From assembly GCF_900747795.2 (NCBI RefSeq), contig NC_041394.2:42960726-43024725 (forward strand): a stretch of DNA of 64,000 nt, given 5' to 3'. The translations under genes were made by a program, and so were the position numbers. Under the pieces are notes generated by a model that did no database searches, had not been told where the DNA came from, and saw only the letters and a list, made by a program, of their open reading frames with translations. Below are positions 11,134-24,100 of the stretch, piece by piece. How positions within the stretch are numbered: position 1 is the stretch's first letter; every line of letters begins with the position of its first letter. The DNA comes from Erpetoichthys calabaricus. Lineage: Eukaryota > Chordata > Cladistia > Polypteriformes > Polypteridae.

Positions 11134-11295
11134 CTTAGCCGCTAACATACAAGCAATGTGAGCACGTTGGCAAAATAAAACCTCAGAGAAGAGAGAAACT
11201 CGCTTAGCCGCTGATAGACAACAGAGACAAGCATGTTGGCAAAACACAACTGCAGAGGAAAGAGAACTTTGCTTAGCCGCTAATGCACAACTGAT
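11134..11295. repeat. tandem 69-bp repeat, about 2.3 copies
   Basis: GCTTAGCCGCT recurs at 11134, 11203 and 11272, exactly 69 bases apart, with similar sequence between (GTTGGCAAAA in each full unit). The period is a multiple of three, and the minus strand stays open through it (11116-11325), giving a 23-residue repeat with the theme LAAKQ..S then FCQ.A. It lies between the Helitron-like end and the LINE. Likely part of a transposon; function unknown. Confidence 0.75.
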
Positions 11296-11379
11296 GCGAT
11301 TGATTGATTGAAGTGCCGGAATCATTGGTTTCTGGGAGCCCAGGCTTACAAAGCTAAGTATATGTACAGTATATACTCG

Positions 11380-13975
11380 CTCTCTATGTTAATACACGGT
11401 GGTGTAACTCTGGACATGTTAACGTCAAAATCTCCACTTGCTGCAGGGACATCGAACTGTTGGCCGTAAGTTTACGTCCCTACTACTTGCCCAGAGAGTT
11501 TGGACATGTCATTGTTGTCATCGTGTACATACCTCCTCGGGCGGACGAGGAGTCAGCGAGTGACATCATCCATTCTGCTGTTGCTAAGTTACAAACGCAG
11601 CACCCTGAGGCGCTTGTGCTAATCGCTGGAGACTTTAACCATGTGACGCTGGACAAAACATTGCCTGCATTCTCCCAGTAAGTGCACTGTAACACCCGGG
11701 GAAATAAGACTATTGATTTACTGTATGCAAACGTTAAAGACGCATACAGCGCCACCCCGCTGCCTGCGCTTGGGAAAGCAGATCATAACCTGGTTCAGCT
11801 TCAGCCTCACTATAAACCAAAAGTGAGAGTCCTACCTGTAACCACACGATCATTCAGGAAGTGGACCCCGGAGGCTGAGAATGCTCTGAGAGAATGTTTT
11901 GGAACTACAGACTGGGATATCCTGCAGGGATCTCATAGTGAGAACACTGAGGAAGTTGTTGACTGCACTACTGACTACATCAACTTCTGTATGGACATTG
12001 TAGTTCCAGTAAGAACTGTACGCTGCTATGCTAACAACAAGCCATGGATTACAAGTGACATCAAGGGCCTTTTGAACCAGAAGAAAAGGGCTTTTAAAGA
12101 CGGTGATCAGCATGAGCTCAAGCGCGTGCAGAAGGAACTCCGAGTCCAGCTCAGGGTGGTGAAGGAGCAGTACAGGAGAAAGCTGGAGCAGAAGTTGCAG
12201 AATAACAGCATAAAGGAAGTGTGGGATGGGATGAAGATCATCACTGGCTGCAGCTCGAAGCGGGGTACCAACATCGAGAGAGAGACGTGAAGAGAGCAAA
12301 ACAAATGAACAACTTCTTTAACAGGTTTGACCAACCTAACCCACTCTCACACTCACCTCGGAGTATTGCACCCTCCACACATCCTTCTGCTGATACCAGC
12401 ATAGGAAAGACATCCCCACCCATAATTACAACAGTGCAAGTGAGTAGAGAGCTGAGGAGACTTCGTGCCAGCAAAGCAGTGGGTCCAGATGGAGTATCGC
12501 CACAACTGCTGAAGGTCTGTGCATCGGAGCTGGGGGGTCCTCTACAGCGCATCTTCAACCTGAGCCTGGAACAGGGGAGAGTCCCGAGGCTTTGGAAAAC
12601 ATCTTGTATCACCCCAGTCCCAAAGGTATCACGTCCTAGTGAGCTGAATGACTTTCGGCCTGTTGCTCTGACATCACATGTGATGAAGACCATGGAGAGG
12701 CTGCTGCTTCACCACCTTAGGCCACAGGTTCAACACGCCCTTGACCCTCTGCAGTTTGCATATCAGGAGAAGGTGGGAGCAGAGGATGCCATCATCTATA
12801 TGCTACACCGATCCCTCTCTCACTTGGACAGAGGCAGTGGTGCTATAAGAATTATGTTTCTAGACTTCTCTAGCGCCTTCAACACAATCCAACCTCTGCT
12901 CCTTAGGGACAAGATGACAGCGATGGGATTAGATTCATACCTAGTGGCATGGATCGTGGACTATCTTAAAGACAGACCTCAGTATGTGCATCTTGGGAAC
13001 TGCACGTCTGACATTGTGGTCAGCAACACAGGAGCGCCACAGGGGACTGTACTTTCTCCGGTCCTGTTCAGCCTATATACATCGGACTTCCAATACAACT
13101 CGGAGTCCTGCCATGTGCAAAAGTTCACTGATGACACTGCTATCGTGGGCTGCATCAAGAATGGGCTGGAGGAGGAGTATAGGGACCTAATCAATGACTT
13201 TGTTAAATGGTGCGACTCAAACCACCTACACCTGAACACCAGCAAAACCAAAGAGCTGGTGGTGGATTTTAGGAGGCCCAGACACCTCATAGACCCAGTG
13301 ATCATCAAAGGTGACTGTGTGCAGATGGTGCAGACCTATAAATATCTGGGAGTGTAGCTGGATGATAAATTAGACTGGACTGCCAATACTGATGCGCTGT
13401 GCAAGAAAGGACAGAGCCGGTTATACTACCTTAGAAGGCTGGCGTCCTTCAACATCTGCAATAAGATGCTGCAGATGTTCTATCAAACAGTTGTGGCGAG
13501 CGCCCTCTTCTACGCAGTGGTGTGCTGGGGAGGCAGCATTAAGAGGAAAGACGCCTCACGTCTGGACAAACTGGTGAGGAAGGCAAGCTCTATTGTTGGC
13601 ATGGAGCTGGACAGTTTAACATCTGTGGCAGAGCGAAGGGCGCTCAGCAGGCTCCTATCAATTATGGAGAATCCACTGCATCCACTTAATAGTATCATCT
13701 CCAGACAGAAGAGCAGCTTCAGTGACAGACTGCTGTCACTGTCCTGCTCCACAGACAGATTGAGGAGATCGTTCCTCCCCCAAACTATGCGACTCTTTAA
13801 TTCCATCCAGGGGGGTAAACGTTAACATTTAACATTATACATAGTTATTGTCTGTTTTTCACCTGCATTATTATCAATCTTTAATTTAATATTATTTATT
13901 GTATCAGTATGCTGCTGCTGAAGAATGTGAATTTCCCATTGGGATTAATAAAGTATCTATCTATCTATCTATCTA
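11380..13975 (+). mobile_element. nearly full-length LINE of the CR1/L2/Rex1 group
   Basis: Same family as 4021-5930 but on the opposite strand and longer, reaching back into the endonuclease domain. The 3' end is GAATTTCCCATTGGGATTAA followed by an (ATCT) tract at 13956-13975. The original 5' end is missing, as the endonuclease starts part-way through. The two copies form a 1.9-kb inverted repeat about 6.2 kb apart. Clade as for the other copy. Confidence 0.92.
11397..13825 (+). pseudogene. broken LINE ORF2: endonuclease plus reverse transcriptase
   Basis: The endonuclease C-terminal half is visible: LVLIAGDFNHVTLD (about 11613-11655) and, after a stop at 11680, NKTIDLLYANVKDAYSATP with KADHNLVQL (about 11775-11800), the SDH-like motif. 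The linker and RT follow: DVKRAKQMNNFFNRFDQ, GPDGVSPQLLK, FLDFSSAFNTIQP, GAPQGTVLSPVLF. The catalytic box reads KFTDDTAIVG where the sister copy has FADD. Damage relative to the sister copy: a stop at 11680, a frameshift near 12285, a TAG in place of the CAG of YLGVQLDD at 13356, and a second frame shift before the C-terminal block at 13466-13825. Non-functional. Confidence 0.88.
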
Positions 13976-14540
13976 GTATATATGTTTGTGACACAATTTT
14001 ATTCAGAAATGCAAGGAATTAATTTAATTCAATTAAAATGCATAATTCCTTACATGATAATAAATAACTCATATAATCTGAAAATTTCTCCAAGTATAAC
14101 CATTAGCTTACATAAACAACTTTTATATAATGTGTCATTTTCTTTCCATAGTTAGATGGTTATAAATTTCACTTTAACCAATCTATGCATTTTACTTAAT
14201 TCTTTTCTAGGCACCCCACGATTTTATTTTTAGTCACATATGACCAACAAAATCTTAGTACAGAAAAAAAAAACTTTTTAGTGCATTTTTAAATAAAATC
14301 GTGTCACGTAAATATTTTAATGTGTCTTTTGTTACTTGGAACTATTATCAAGATAAGCAGATGAACAAAGCGAAACAGACGGTGTGTTGCAGAAAATCTG
14401 CATTTTAATTAACAGTTGTCAGACTATTACAATTTTTAAAACCCAGCGTTTCATTTTAAGTAAAACTATTTAAAACAAAATCCTTGCATTTATATCATTC
14501 CGTGGTTTCACATATAGATGACAATGACCCTAGCAAACAT
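13976..14540. other. no gene seen; upstream flank of DGUOK
   Basis: AT-rich, without recognisable repeats or open frames. It leads into the GC-rich promoter region just upstream of the kinase gene. Confidence 0.5.
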
Positions 14541-14548
14541 GGTGGTTA

Positions 14549-14620
14549 GCGCGTGCGCACAAACGACCGTCCGGATGATCGCGCTTGCGCACAAATACAT
14601 TTCTGCGCGACTGCGTCATC
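14549..14620 (+). promoter_or_regulatory. DGUOK promoter region with two NRF-1-like sites
   Basis: GCGCGTGCGCAC (14549-14560) and GCGCTTGCGCAC (14581-14592) match the NRF-1 consensus of paired GCGCA half-sites and are 32 bp apart, about three helix turns. A third partial site with a CRE-like core follows (CTGCGCGACTGCGTCATC, 14603-14620), then an AT-rich CATTTAAAG (14626-14634). NRF-1 is known to drive nuclear genes for mitochondrial proteins, which fits the encoded enzyme. CpG density jumps here against an AT-rich background, as at a vertebrate promoter. Site assignment is by motif only. Confidence 0.6.
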
Positions 14621-14787
14621 GTCGGCATTTAAAGCTTTCCTGGCGTTTGTTGAACGACTTTACGCATGTAAAATGTACAAGCGCTTAAGAGTTATATTGT
14701 AAAATTACATGTTGCTGTTTTATCGGCAACTGTAAATTTCTTCGCAGAAATACAGTAAATTATTTCCGGTTAAGAAAGGCGCTGATT

Positions 14788-15124
14788 ATGTGTGGATTTG
14801 TGTGCCGATTAACGCGAGGCCTACACGTCGTCTTGTGTCGGACTGGCATGTTGAGTAAAGCCGGAGTTCTGAGGATTTTTTCTCAGACTGAGCTCGGCTC
14901 CTTCGCCCTAACGAGTCGGTTTTCATGGAATGTTATCGCGAACACGTCTACTTTTCCGAGGGGCTTTTCTCACACCGTCGCCTTGAATACAGCCGTTCTG
15001 CTTAGGGCACGGAGAATGACAGAGAAGCCGCCTGCGAAGCACTGCTGCAGTGCTGGCGTTGGCACGGGAGAGAGCTGTGCCTCATCACCTCATGTTAAGA
15101 GGGTGGCAATAGAGGGCAACATCG
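14788..15124 (+). CDS. DGUOK: DGUOK exon 1 (leader and start of P-loop)
   Basis: Codes residues 1-112 plus the first base of codon 113. It ends [10 protein letters not shown], and the donor is ATCG|GTAAAT (phase 1). The leader contains many Arg, Ser and Leu residues and very few acidic ones. Methionines at 1, 21 and 77 are all in frame; the third ([11 protein letters not shown]) would omit the import signal. Confidence 0.88.
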
Positions 15125-18100
15125 GTAAATATTGTTCTGCCATGTAAAACAATCGTTTACACCGGTGGTCCCCGATGGTTGCAGGTTTTTCTTCCAACCA
15201 GTTTCACAATCCAATCAGTTAGTCCTTTTAACTTTAGTTGATCTCCTTATTTAATTAGCCGGTCTTTATTCCAAATTATTAAAAAATTCACAGTAGTGTC
15301 AGATTAACATAATAGTATCAATATTTATTTTTTGCCATCCCTTTAAATGCTTAACTTACATGTTTGATATGGACTTTTCTCATTTAATTGTATCCTAATA
15401 TATAATGGCAGTTAGCAAGGTGTGGAGTATACACGGCCACAAACAGCAGTAAATGACGAAAGGCTGAGGTCAGTCGTAAGTAATGGGTGACAGTATTGGA
15501 ACACCCGGCAAGTGAAATCATCCTGATGTTGATGATATAAATCCTGTTAAAAACACTGAGCTATGCCAGAGCATTATATATTAATGTGTCTCCTAAATAC
15601 CAATTAAAGTTTAGCAAACCTAGTTTTGTCATTTTTGGATTAGCACTCTTAACACAGTTCAGTTTAAAGATTAACTGTTTTTTGAAAAAACCTGCAGCCA
15701 CAGGGAGCCCCAAGGACTAAACGTGAGTGGTTTACACAATTGCTGACCACAGCATTAAATAATTAGTAGTGTTTATTGACTATACCTTTGTTGAATTGAA
15801 TCTATGTATAACGTTAACTTTATTTCTTGTCCTTGTAACTTCTTAGAGAGTTTAAAGATGTTGACTTGTTTTCATCAGTATTGATCCGTATGACTGCCCT
15901 CACCGTAGGTGTATTTCACCTTCTTTTCTATGTTGTCAAGCTAGGTTTAATCGCCTCCTGGCCTTCTTGTGTTCTTAGTTGTTTCAATGTGAAAAACTCA
16001 AATCACAAGAGAAGAGAGCATCTCCAGCTAACACCTCCCTCCAAACGTCTCACTGTTAAGTACAAAAATTTGCATTCATAGTATCTGGTTTAAAACTGAA
16101 ATACAAGAGTTCATTTCGTTGTGCCAGTCTGAATGTCTTATTATGATATGCACAATTCAGGTAAAATAAGAACACAGCTTGCTGAGAAATTCCTTGTTCA
16201 TAAATATGTCAAAATGAGTTCGAACGTGTACGGATGGCGTAACATTGTGGTGTTTTTGGCGACTAAGGTAACTTATGAAAGTTGGATAGTTACTAGTTAG
16301 TTACTACATCAAGGAGTCAGTTATTACATTTTGTTTAGTAAATATTTTTGTAACAATAAGTCTTTTAAAAAAACATTAAATAGCTGCTTTTTAATTGCAC
16401 CTTTCAAAGTCCTGTAGATTCCAATTCAGATGATGTGAAAATGGCATTGATTGATATGCTGTTAATAGTAAAAAACAAAACAAAATGGATCTCAAAAAGT
16501 TAAAAATACTAATAATCATCCCACAAGTATTTAGTGCTGTAAATACAATCCCCTCTTTCTCAACCTTAGTCAATATACCATACTCCTCAGTTACACACTA
16601 AATGCCAACTCATACTGTATCACCAATAAAATAGCATTACCAGAAGAAAATAACTATAAAAAGAAAATGAACAGTACTAGCATACAGTTGTGGCCAAATG
16701 TTCTGAGAATGACCCAAGTGTTGGTTTTCACAAAGTCTGCTGCTTCAGTGTTTTTAGATATTTTTGTCAGATGTTTCTGTGGTATACTGAAGTATAATTA
16801 CAAGCATTTCGTAAGTTTCAAAGGCATTTTTGAAAGACCATTACATTATGTTTATGCAAAGACTTGATATTTGCAGCATTGGCCTTTCTTTATCAAGACC
16901 TCTGCAATTCGTCTTGGCATGCAGTCCATCAACTTCTGGGCCACATCCTGACTGATGGCAGCCCATTCTTGCATAATCAATGCTCGGAGTTTGTCAGAAT
17001 TTGTGGGTTTTTGTTTGTCCACCCGCCTCTTGATGATTAACCACAAGTTCTCAATGGGATTAAGGTCTGGAGAGTTTCCTGGCCATGGACCCAAAATTTC
17101 GATTTGTTCCCCGTGCCACTTAATCGTCACTTTTGCCTTATGGCACGTTGCTCCATCCTGCTGGAAAAGGCATTGTTCATCCCCAAACTGTTCTTAGATG
17201 GTTGGGAGAAGTTGCTCTCTGAAGATGTTTTGGTACCATGGCTGTGTTCTTTGGCAAAATTGTGAGTGAGCCCACTCCCTTGGCTGAGAAGGAACCCCAC
17301 ACATGAATGGTCTCAGGCTGCTTTAATGTTGGCCTGACACAGGACTAATGGCAGCGCTCACCTTTTCTTCTCCGGACAATCTTTTTTCCGGATGCCCCAA
17401 ACAATTAAGGGGATTCATCAGAGAAAATGACTTTAAACCAGTTCTCAGCAGTCCAATCCCTGTACCTTTTGCAGAATATCAGTCTGCCCCTGTTGTTTTT
17501 CTTAGAGAGACGTGGCTTCTTTTGTGCCCTTCTTGACAGCAGGCCATCCTCCAAAAGTCTTCGCCTCACTGTGCGTGCAGATGCTGTCACACCTGCCTGC
17601 TGCCATTCCCGAGCAAGCTCTGCACTGGTGGTGCTCTGGTCCCACAGCTGAATCAACTTTAGGAGATGGTCCTGGCGCTTGCTGGACTTTCTTGGGCGCC
17701 CGGAAGCCGCCTTCACAACAAATGAACCTCTCTATTCTAATTCAGTCACCATGACAGGGTGATTTCTAGCCTTGTCCTCATCGACACTCTCACCTGTGTT
17801 AACGAGAGGACCACTGAAATGATGTCAGCAGGTCCTTTTATTTTGGGGCTGAAATGCTGTAGAAATGGGTTTTTTTGGGGATTAAGTTCAAAGAGGGACT
17901 TTACCAATAATTGCAAATCATCTGATCACTCTTCATGACATTCTGCAGTAATGCCAACATAAAAACTGAGGCAGCAAACTGTGAAAATTAACATTTGTGT
18001 CATTCTCAAAATGTATGGCCTTGACTATACAATCACTATCACTATCTTTCTCAGAGAAGAAGAGCATCTAAAATAAGTACCCCAACTAGCTATTAAAGTT

Positions 18101-21100
18101 ACTTAAAACCCAGTCATTTTTAAAACTGTCTAAATAATTAGGAACTTGGAAAGGGCCCGATTAATTGTAAAATGGGAATGACAAAGGTTGACATTTATCT
18201 TAAACATTATAATTTCAGTTGCAAAATACACAAAAGCAAAGCGGGCTCTTAAAGCTGTAGCCTCAACTCTTTGCCAAAGGCTGGAGTTCTGCACCATTCA
18301 TACAAACTGCCTCTTTGTGTACTGAAGAAACCTTTTAACACATTGTAGTTTCTAAAAGTGGGGCCTATGTCAAGTGCATTCCATCTTTAGATCACATACG
18401 GGAGCTGCAACTTCATGTGTGATCAATTCATTTAAAAACTTTTTAACCAAAGGTTGATAATGTCTGTTCTTTACAATAGTAATGTGTTTATACTGCAAGG
18501 TAAATGCTGTTAGTTCAGTCCATGCTTTCTTTCCTGTTCAGTTCATTTCCAGATATGTGACTTGTGTGTGTGTGCATCTGTATGAGTGGCTCGAGTGTGC
18601 ACTTCCACTAAAGTTTTAACAAACTTGTAATGGGGATCTTAGTAGCTGTCATACAAGTAAAAGAGGAATATATGTACGCTGAAGTAACTGCGCTCAATGT
18701 AAATTAAAAGCAGTAAACTAATTAGTTACTGAAGTTGCACAAACCGTTTCCCTGTTTAAACACAGACAAGTTCACAAATTCTCCAATGCTTTTCGATGGG
18801 AGATTTTTAAATTTCAAAACTTTGTACAACTCGATTTTGTTTCAAGAAATAGCAACAAAAAGTTAAGTGTGTTGATACATTTCCTTGAAGAATAAGTTTG
18901 CTTAGTTTCAACAAAATCGATTGACTTGGGAGCAGTTATTTCATGCGAGTGGATGGACAGACAGACAGAAAGACTAGCGATTGAAGTAGGTTGCTCACGC
19001 ATTATATGAGAAAACACCCAAAATGACACATACATTAATCTGCATTCTCAATGCAATTTCACAAAGTACAGCTTTGCTGAAGAAATCCATCCATCCGTTA
19101 TCCAACCCGCTACGTCCTAACTACAGGGTCATGGGGGTCTGCTGGTGCCAGTCCCAGCCAACACAGGGCGCAAGGCAGGAAACAAACCCTGGGCAGGGTG
19201 CCAGCCCACCGCAGGGCACACACACACACATACCAAGCACACACTAGGGACAGTTTAGAATCGCCAATGCACCTAACCTGCATGTCTTTGGACAGTGGGA
19301 GGAAACTCACGCAGACACGGGGAGAACATGCAAACTCCACGCAGGGAGGACCCGGGAAGTGAACCCAGGTCTCCTAACTGCGAGGCAGCTGAAGAAATCC
19401 ACAGTTTAAAAAAAAAAAACAAGTGATATTTCTTTTAAAGTAATTGTAGCTGCATTTTTCCAAAATTACCAAAGTTCAACAGCTCTAACATAAAAAATGG
19501 GATTCAATAAAAGACTGACGCGCTGAAATGATTCCACAGACAAAATATCTTTGTTATTAAAAGTATTAGTTAAAATTCAAAACAGTTCACACAAAAAAGA
19601 AAAAATTAAAATAGCAAAGAATTAAAAATGTTCTTGTTTAAGAGAAGTTCTGTTCAAAGCTTAAGTCTTGTTACATTTCTAATCGTTACTTCTAAACATT
19701 TCTGAACCATTTCAAAACGGTCAGCAAACGGCAGGCCTATCCCATTTCTATGTTGAAAATGGGTCTTTTAAGGACCTGTTCTAAAGAACAACTACTGACT
19801 CCATTATCACACTGTATCTTAGTTAGAGCAGGAAAGTTCTCTCTCTTATGAACTTACAGGGGGTAAAAGGCTAAACCATTGTCTATGGCTATGACTAAGC
19901 TAACACTAACTTAAAGCTTTAACTTTCTAAGATTGGCTCTTACAGTAATCTAGCATAGAGCTGTTCATGATGGTGTTCTGCAGATGTTTGTGTCCCATTT
20001 CAGGACCACTCCACCTCCACTGTATGACTGGCGTTGTACCACAGAGATCTCCACAACCGTAATGGACATGATTCTTGGCAAAGTTTAAAAGTCAATGAAT
20101 GAAACGTACATGTCCATCTGTTTGTGTTTTGGTTTTGTTTTGTTTTTTTTCTCCTAAACTGTTTTGCAGATTTAGTGTGGTAATTTTCCAGTGTCTACCC
20201 CAGGAACACAGTGCAAGGTGAGATCCAGTGCAGGACAGGGTGGTTGGCTGTATAATTATGCCAAAGAAGGAGACGTAAAGGGCTCATGATGTGTGAGGCA
20301 TTACCAAGACAACTGTTGACAGTCTATCTTGGTGACACTTGGAATGTTTAATTTTATATGTACAGTAGTAGTCTTGATCTGGCACTTCAATAAAATAAGC
20401 ACTCCTTTGATAAAAAGTGTATGATTGACAATAGTATAAGTGGTGTCTCTGTGTGTGTGGACTGGTACTCCATTATAGGTTGGTTCCATAAGCTAACTTG
20501 CTGAGATGGGACCTGGCTTCCATGAGACCATGAACTGGATTATACAGGGTTAAAAATGAATGGCTCAATCTGAAATAAAATCCTTTACAGACCTTCTTTA
20601 ATTCAAATCAGGGTTATAGGTAACTGGCAGGAGGCATTTCTGAATGTGCCGCCTCACATGTTCAAAATAAAACCTTTTGTACATTTTCCAGGTTTATGAG
20701 TCACTAATTGAGTGAAGATGACTTGAGCCATTTCTTTAAATATGAAACACAGAAGACAAACCGCATGACTCCAGCAGGATGCCTGAGTGTTTCAGGTCGC
20801 ATTCATAAACTTGTGCCCACTGTGTCAGACCAAGTATGTTATATTAACTAGATTAAATTGGGCAGTCTTAAACTTGCAAAGGTGTGTTAAAATGTTATGA
20901 CCATTGTAAAAGACAACAAAGAAAACAGAAGGTGCACTAACCCACTGTGCTACACTTGTTATTGTTTCTATCTAACCAGGAGACATGAAGTGTTGAAATG
21001 AAAAACCCTGTTATGGTGGATGGCACATGGGCATGAGTAGTATGCAGAGCTAAATTGAGGTCACAGGCCTTCTGTGTTCATGACTTTTGGGCATTGGAGA

Positions 21101-24100
21101 GAATCAGCAGACGTGTTACAGGTCTGGCCTGTCTACCTTAATTTGTTCCATGCAGTCCCCGCTGAATAGTCACATTCTTAACACCTGACACTATATGTCC
21201 TGTGAACAGCTACCCACAAGTCAAATTCATGTCTACTGTTGTGTACAGGACACACAATAAGATTCTTACTTGCATGTGTCACACAGATTAGTGACAGTAA
21301 TATAATACAAATAATAACGAGCTCTACACCACCAGACAGTATATAGAAAAAGCACACATCAGCTATGTCGATGTAGATTAAGATGTTAAATTTGACCAGC
21401 CACATGATAATGACCCTGTAAACAAACGGCCTCATAATATGATGGAATTTTTCAAATATCACCAGACGTTCAACTTTAGGGTCAGATGCAGAACACGGTC
21501 TTCTGTATCACTGTACCTGAATTTTTTATTCAGTAGTTTTCTGTACTTGACTATTTTAATTTTAAAGTCATGGAAAGCTCGAGTTTATCTCTGCAGTCTC
21601 GGTTGCCAAGCCTTCACTAGACCTCCGCACACAGTCACTCTGGGCCAATTAGAGTCACACATTAACTGAGTATTAGGAATGTGAAGCAGGCCAAAATGGT
21701 CACAAGAGAGCGACTAAAACCGTGATTCGGAGGATCCAAGAGCTGTAAAGCTAGAACATTTTATGGTTGTTAAATAATTTATTCTTATCTGCCTAAAAAT
21801 TAGTTGCTTCCAAATCTCTTGTTCAGGCGTATTCAAATGAAAAGTTAAACCATGACGAGTTAAAATATATATTAGTGTTATATATTAATATTGTTCTATA
21901 AATTTAGCCAAATTAATTTTGCAAGTCAATGAATGAAATGGTAATATTCAGGTATCTTAGGAGATTTATTTCTTTACCGCATTTTGGCGAGATGATCTTG
22001 TACTCAAGTATCAGGCACTTCCCAGGCCCCTTTCCTAAATAGTATTAGCCAGAGAATATGAGGGGGTGAAAAGAAGATTTTGTCTAATAAATTGTGACTG
22101 TTCTCCCAATTTCTGATTTCTTGCAGCTGTAGGGAAGTCGACTTTTGCCAGGATTCTGCAGGCGGAGAATAAACATTGGGAGATTACTCCTGAGCCCCTG
22201 AGCGAGTGGCAAAACATACAAACAACTGGTGAGCCAAGCAAAGTAAGCAAGTATACATTTCTTATGTTATACCAGGACCTTTCCCCAGTGATAAGTATTC
22301 CCAAATGCTTTAAAGTTAGTTGTGGTCAGGATATATGAGCTTCACAGGACAGTGAAATTTGGGAGTTTGGACATGACCACACTGACTGCTTTTAAAAATA
22401 AATAAGTGTTTCTTACCCAGCTCTGACACAGACTACATCACACAACACAGAGAGTTCTCTGCACTTTCTTGACAGAATAGACAATAGTAGTAATATTGTC
22501 ATGTGTACATAATACAGTAAAATTGTTACTTGCATGTCTAACCAATATTACACAGGTTGCCACTATCGGTGCTATTATTAACTTAATTTTATACCCTAGA
22601 GAATTTTTAAACTCTGAATTAGTCTTCATGCTGCTTTCTTTGCACAAGTCAAATTGTTATGTGTATTATTGTACAAAGAAATAAATACTCGCATATCTCC
22701 TTAGAACAGCTGATGATAATACAAAACAAAATAAACAAATGAATTAACTAATTAAAAAATAGACTAAAGAGTCTCCATTTTCTAAGCTTGTCACAGTAAG
22801 ACGTGCCCTTTATAGTGCCACGATGTCTCTTTGTAGCCTTCTGACCAGCATATGTTACTCCAGAATAGGCCTGACTATGACCACCAGCACCAGCTGCAGG
22901 AGGCTTGAAGCTTGTGTGAAGAACATAAGAACAGCAACAACAAAGACAGAGCCCATCGATCTGTAGTCACCTTTCAAACATTAGTGTGAAGTTCACCCTT
23001 AAAACGTCTTCTGTTTGTGCCCATGTTGAAGAACTCATTTTAAAGTGCTTTCAGTCACTCTCTTTATTTATTTAGTTCTGAACATTTGTCTGATCTTTAG
23101 TTGGTTAAACCGTAAATATTTAACTCATTTAGATTTTTTTTCATAACTTGCAGTTTTATTTGCTAGTCTAGCCTTTCTCTGTGGCTGTTATTACATTATT
23201 AGATTAGATAAACTTTATTAATTCCATGGTGAAATTCAGATGCATACAGCAGCAGAAACATAAAAAGCAAGGATACAGACTCATAGGACAAATAATTCAG
23301 CTAAACTATCAATCAATTTAATAAATAAAGACTAATGTATATTATGCAGAAAATGCATTTCAAAATGAACTTGAGGAGTACATCGGGAGGAAGAGTTGAA
23401 CATCTTTATTTTATTTTTTTTGTAATTTAAAGATACAACCCTAGAAGGACATTTTACATCTTAAAAGATAACTTCCCTTAGGGGTATTTAATGATAAATC
23501 AGACTTGTTGAAATTTATAGCGGGTCTCAAATCAAAAAAGTCCCACTACAAAGAAAAGACAGCCTCACTGTCAGAAGCCAAGTCAGTCACCTGAACCATG
23601 CGAGTTTTCCTTTGGCACATTAGTGTAAGATGGATATGGTTGATTTCTACACTCTGCACACAGTTCAGACATAAGTTTCCAACATTGGAAGCCAGTGTCA
23701 GTGTGGACTAAATCTACTGCGTGACTTTGACATCATCTTTAGTAAAGGCACATACAAAATGGAACTCATGTGAGCTGTGAATTTTTAAAGCTGAACCTGA
23801 TGACATTTGGGAAAAAATGCAATAGAAATAAACAAGAGACAGGCTTAAGCTGATTCCACCTGATTCCTGGTACAAGTAGAAAAGTGGCATTCGAGCCAGA
23901 AGTGTGATCCTAGTTCAGCGGTTCTCAAACTGTGGAGTGCGCCTAAATAACAAAAAAGGGGGCGCGAATGTTACCATATGTGGGGTAATTTCACTATTCG
24001 TTGGAAAATTTTAAACTTGTAGCGGTGTGTCGGCAGCAAAAAATATAGGAATAAATTTTATTAGGGTTTCAAAAAAACTTTAGGGGGGCGCGATTAAAAC

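Noticed and set aside
11134-11295. CRISPR-like array
   Set aside because: A direct tandem repeat without unique spacers in a eukaryotic genome.
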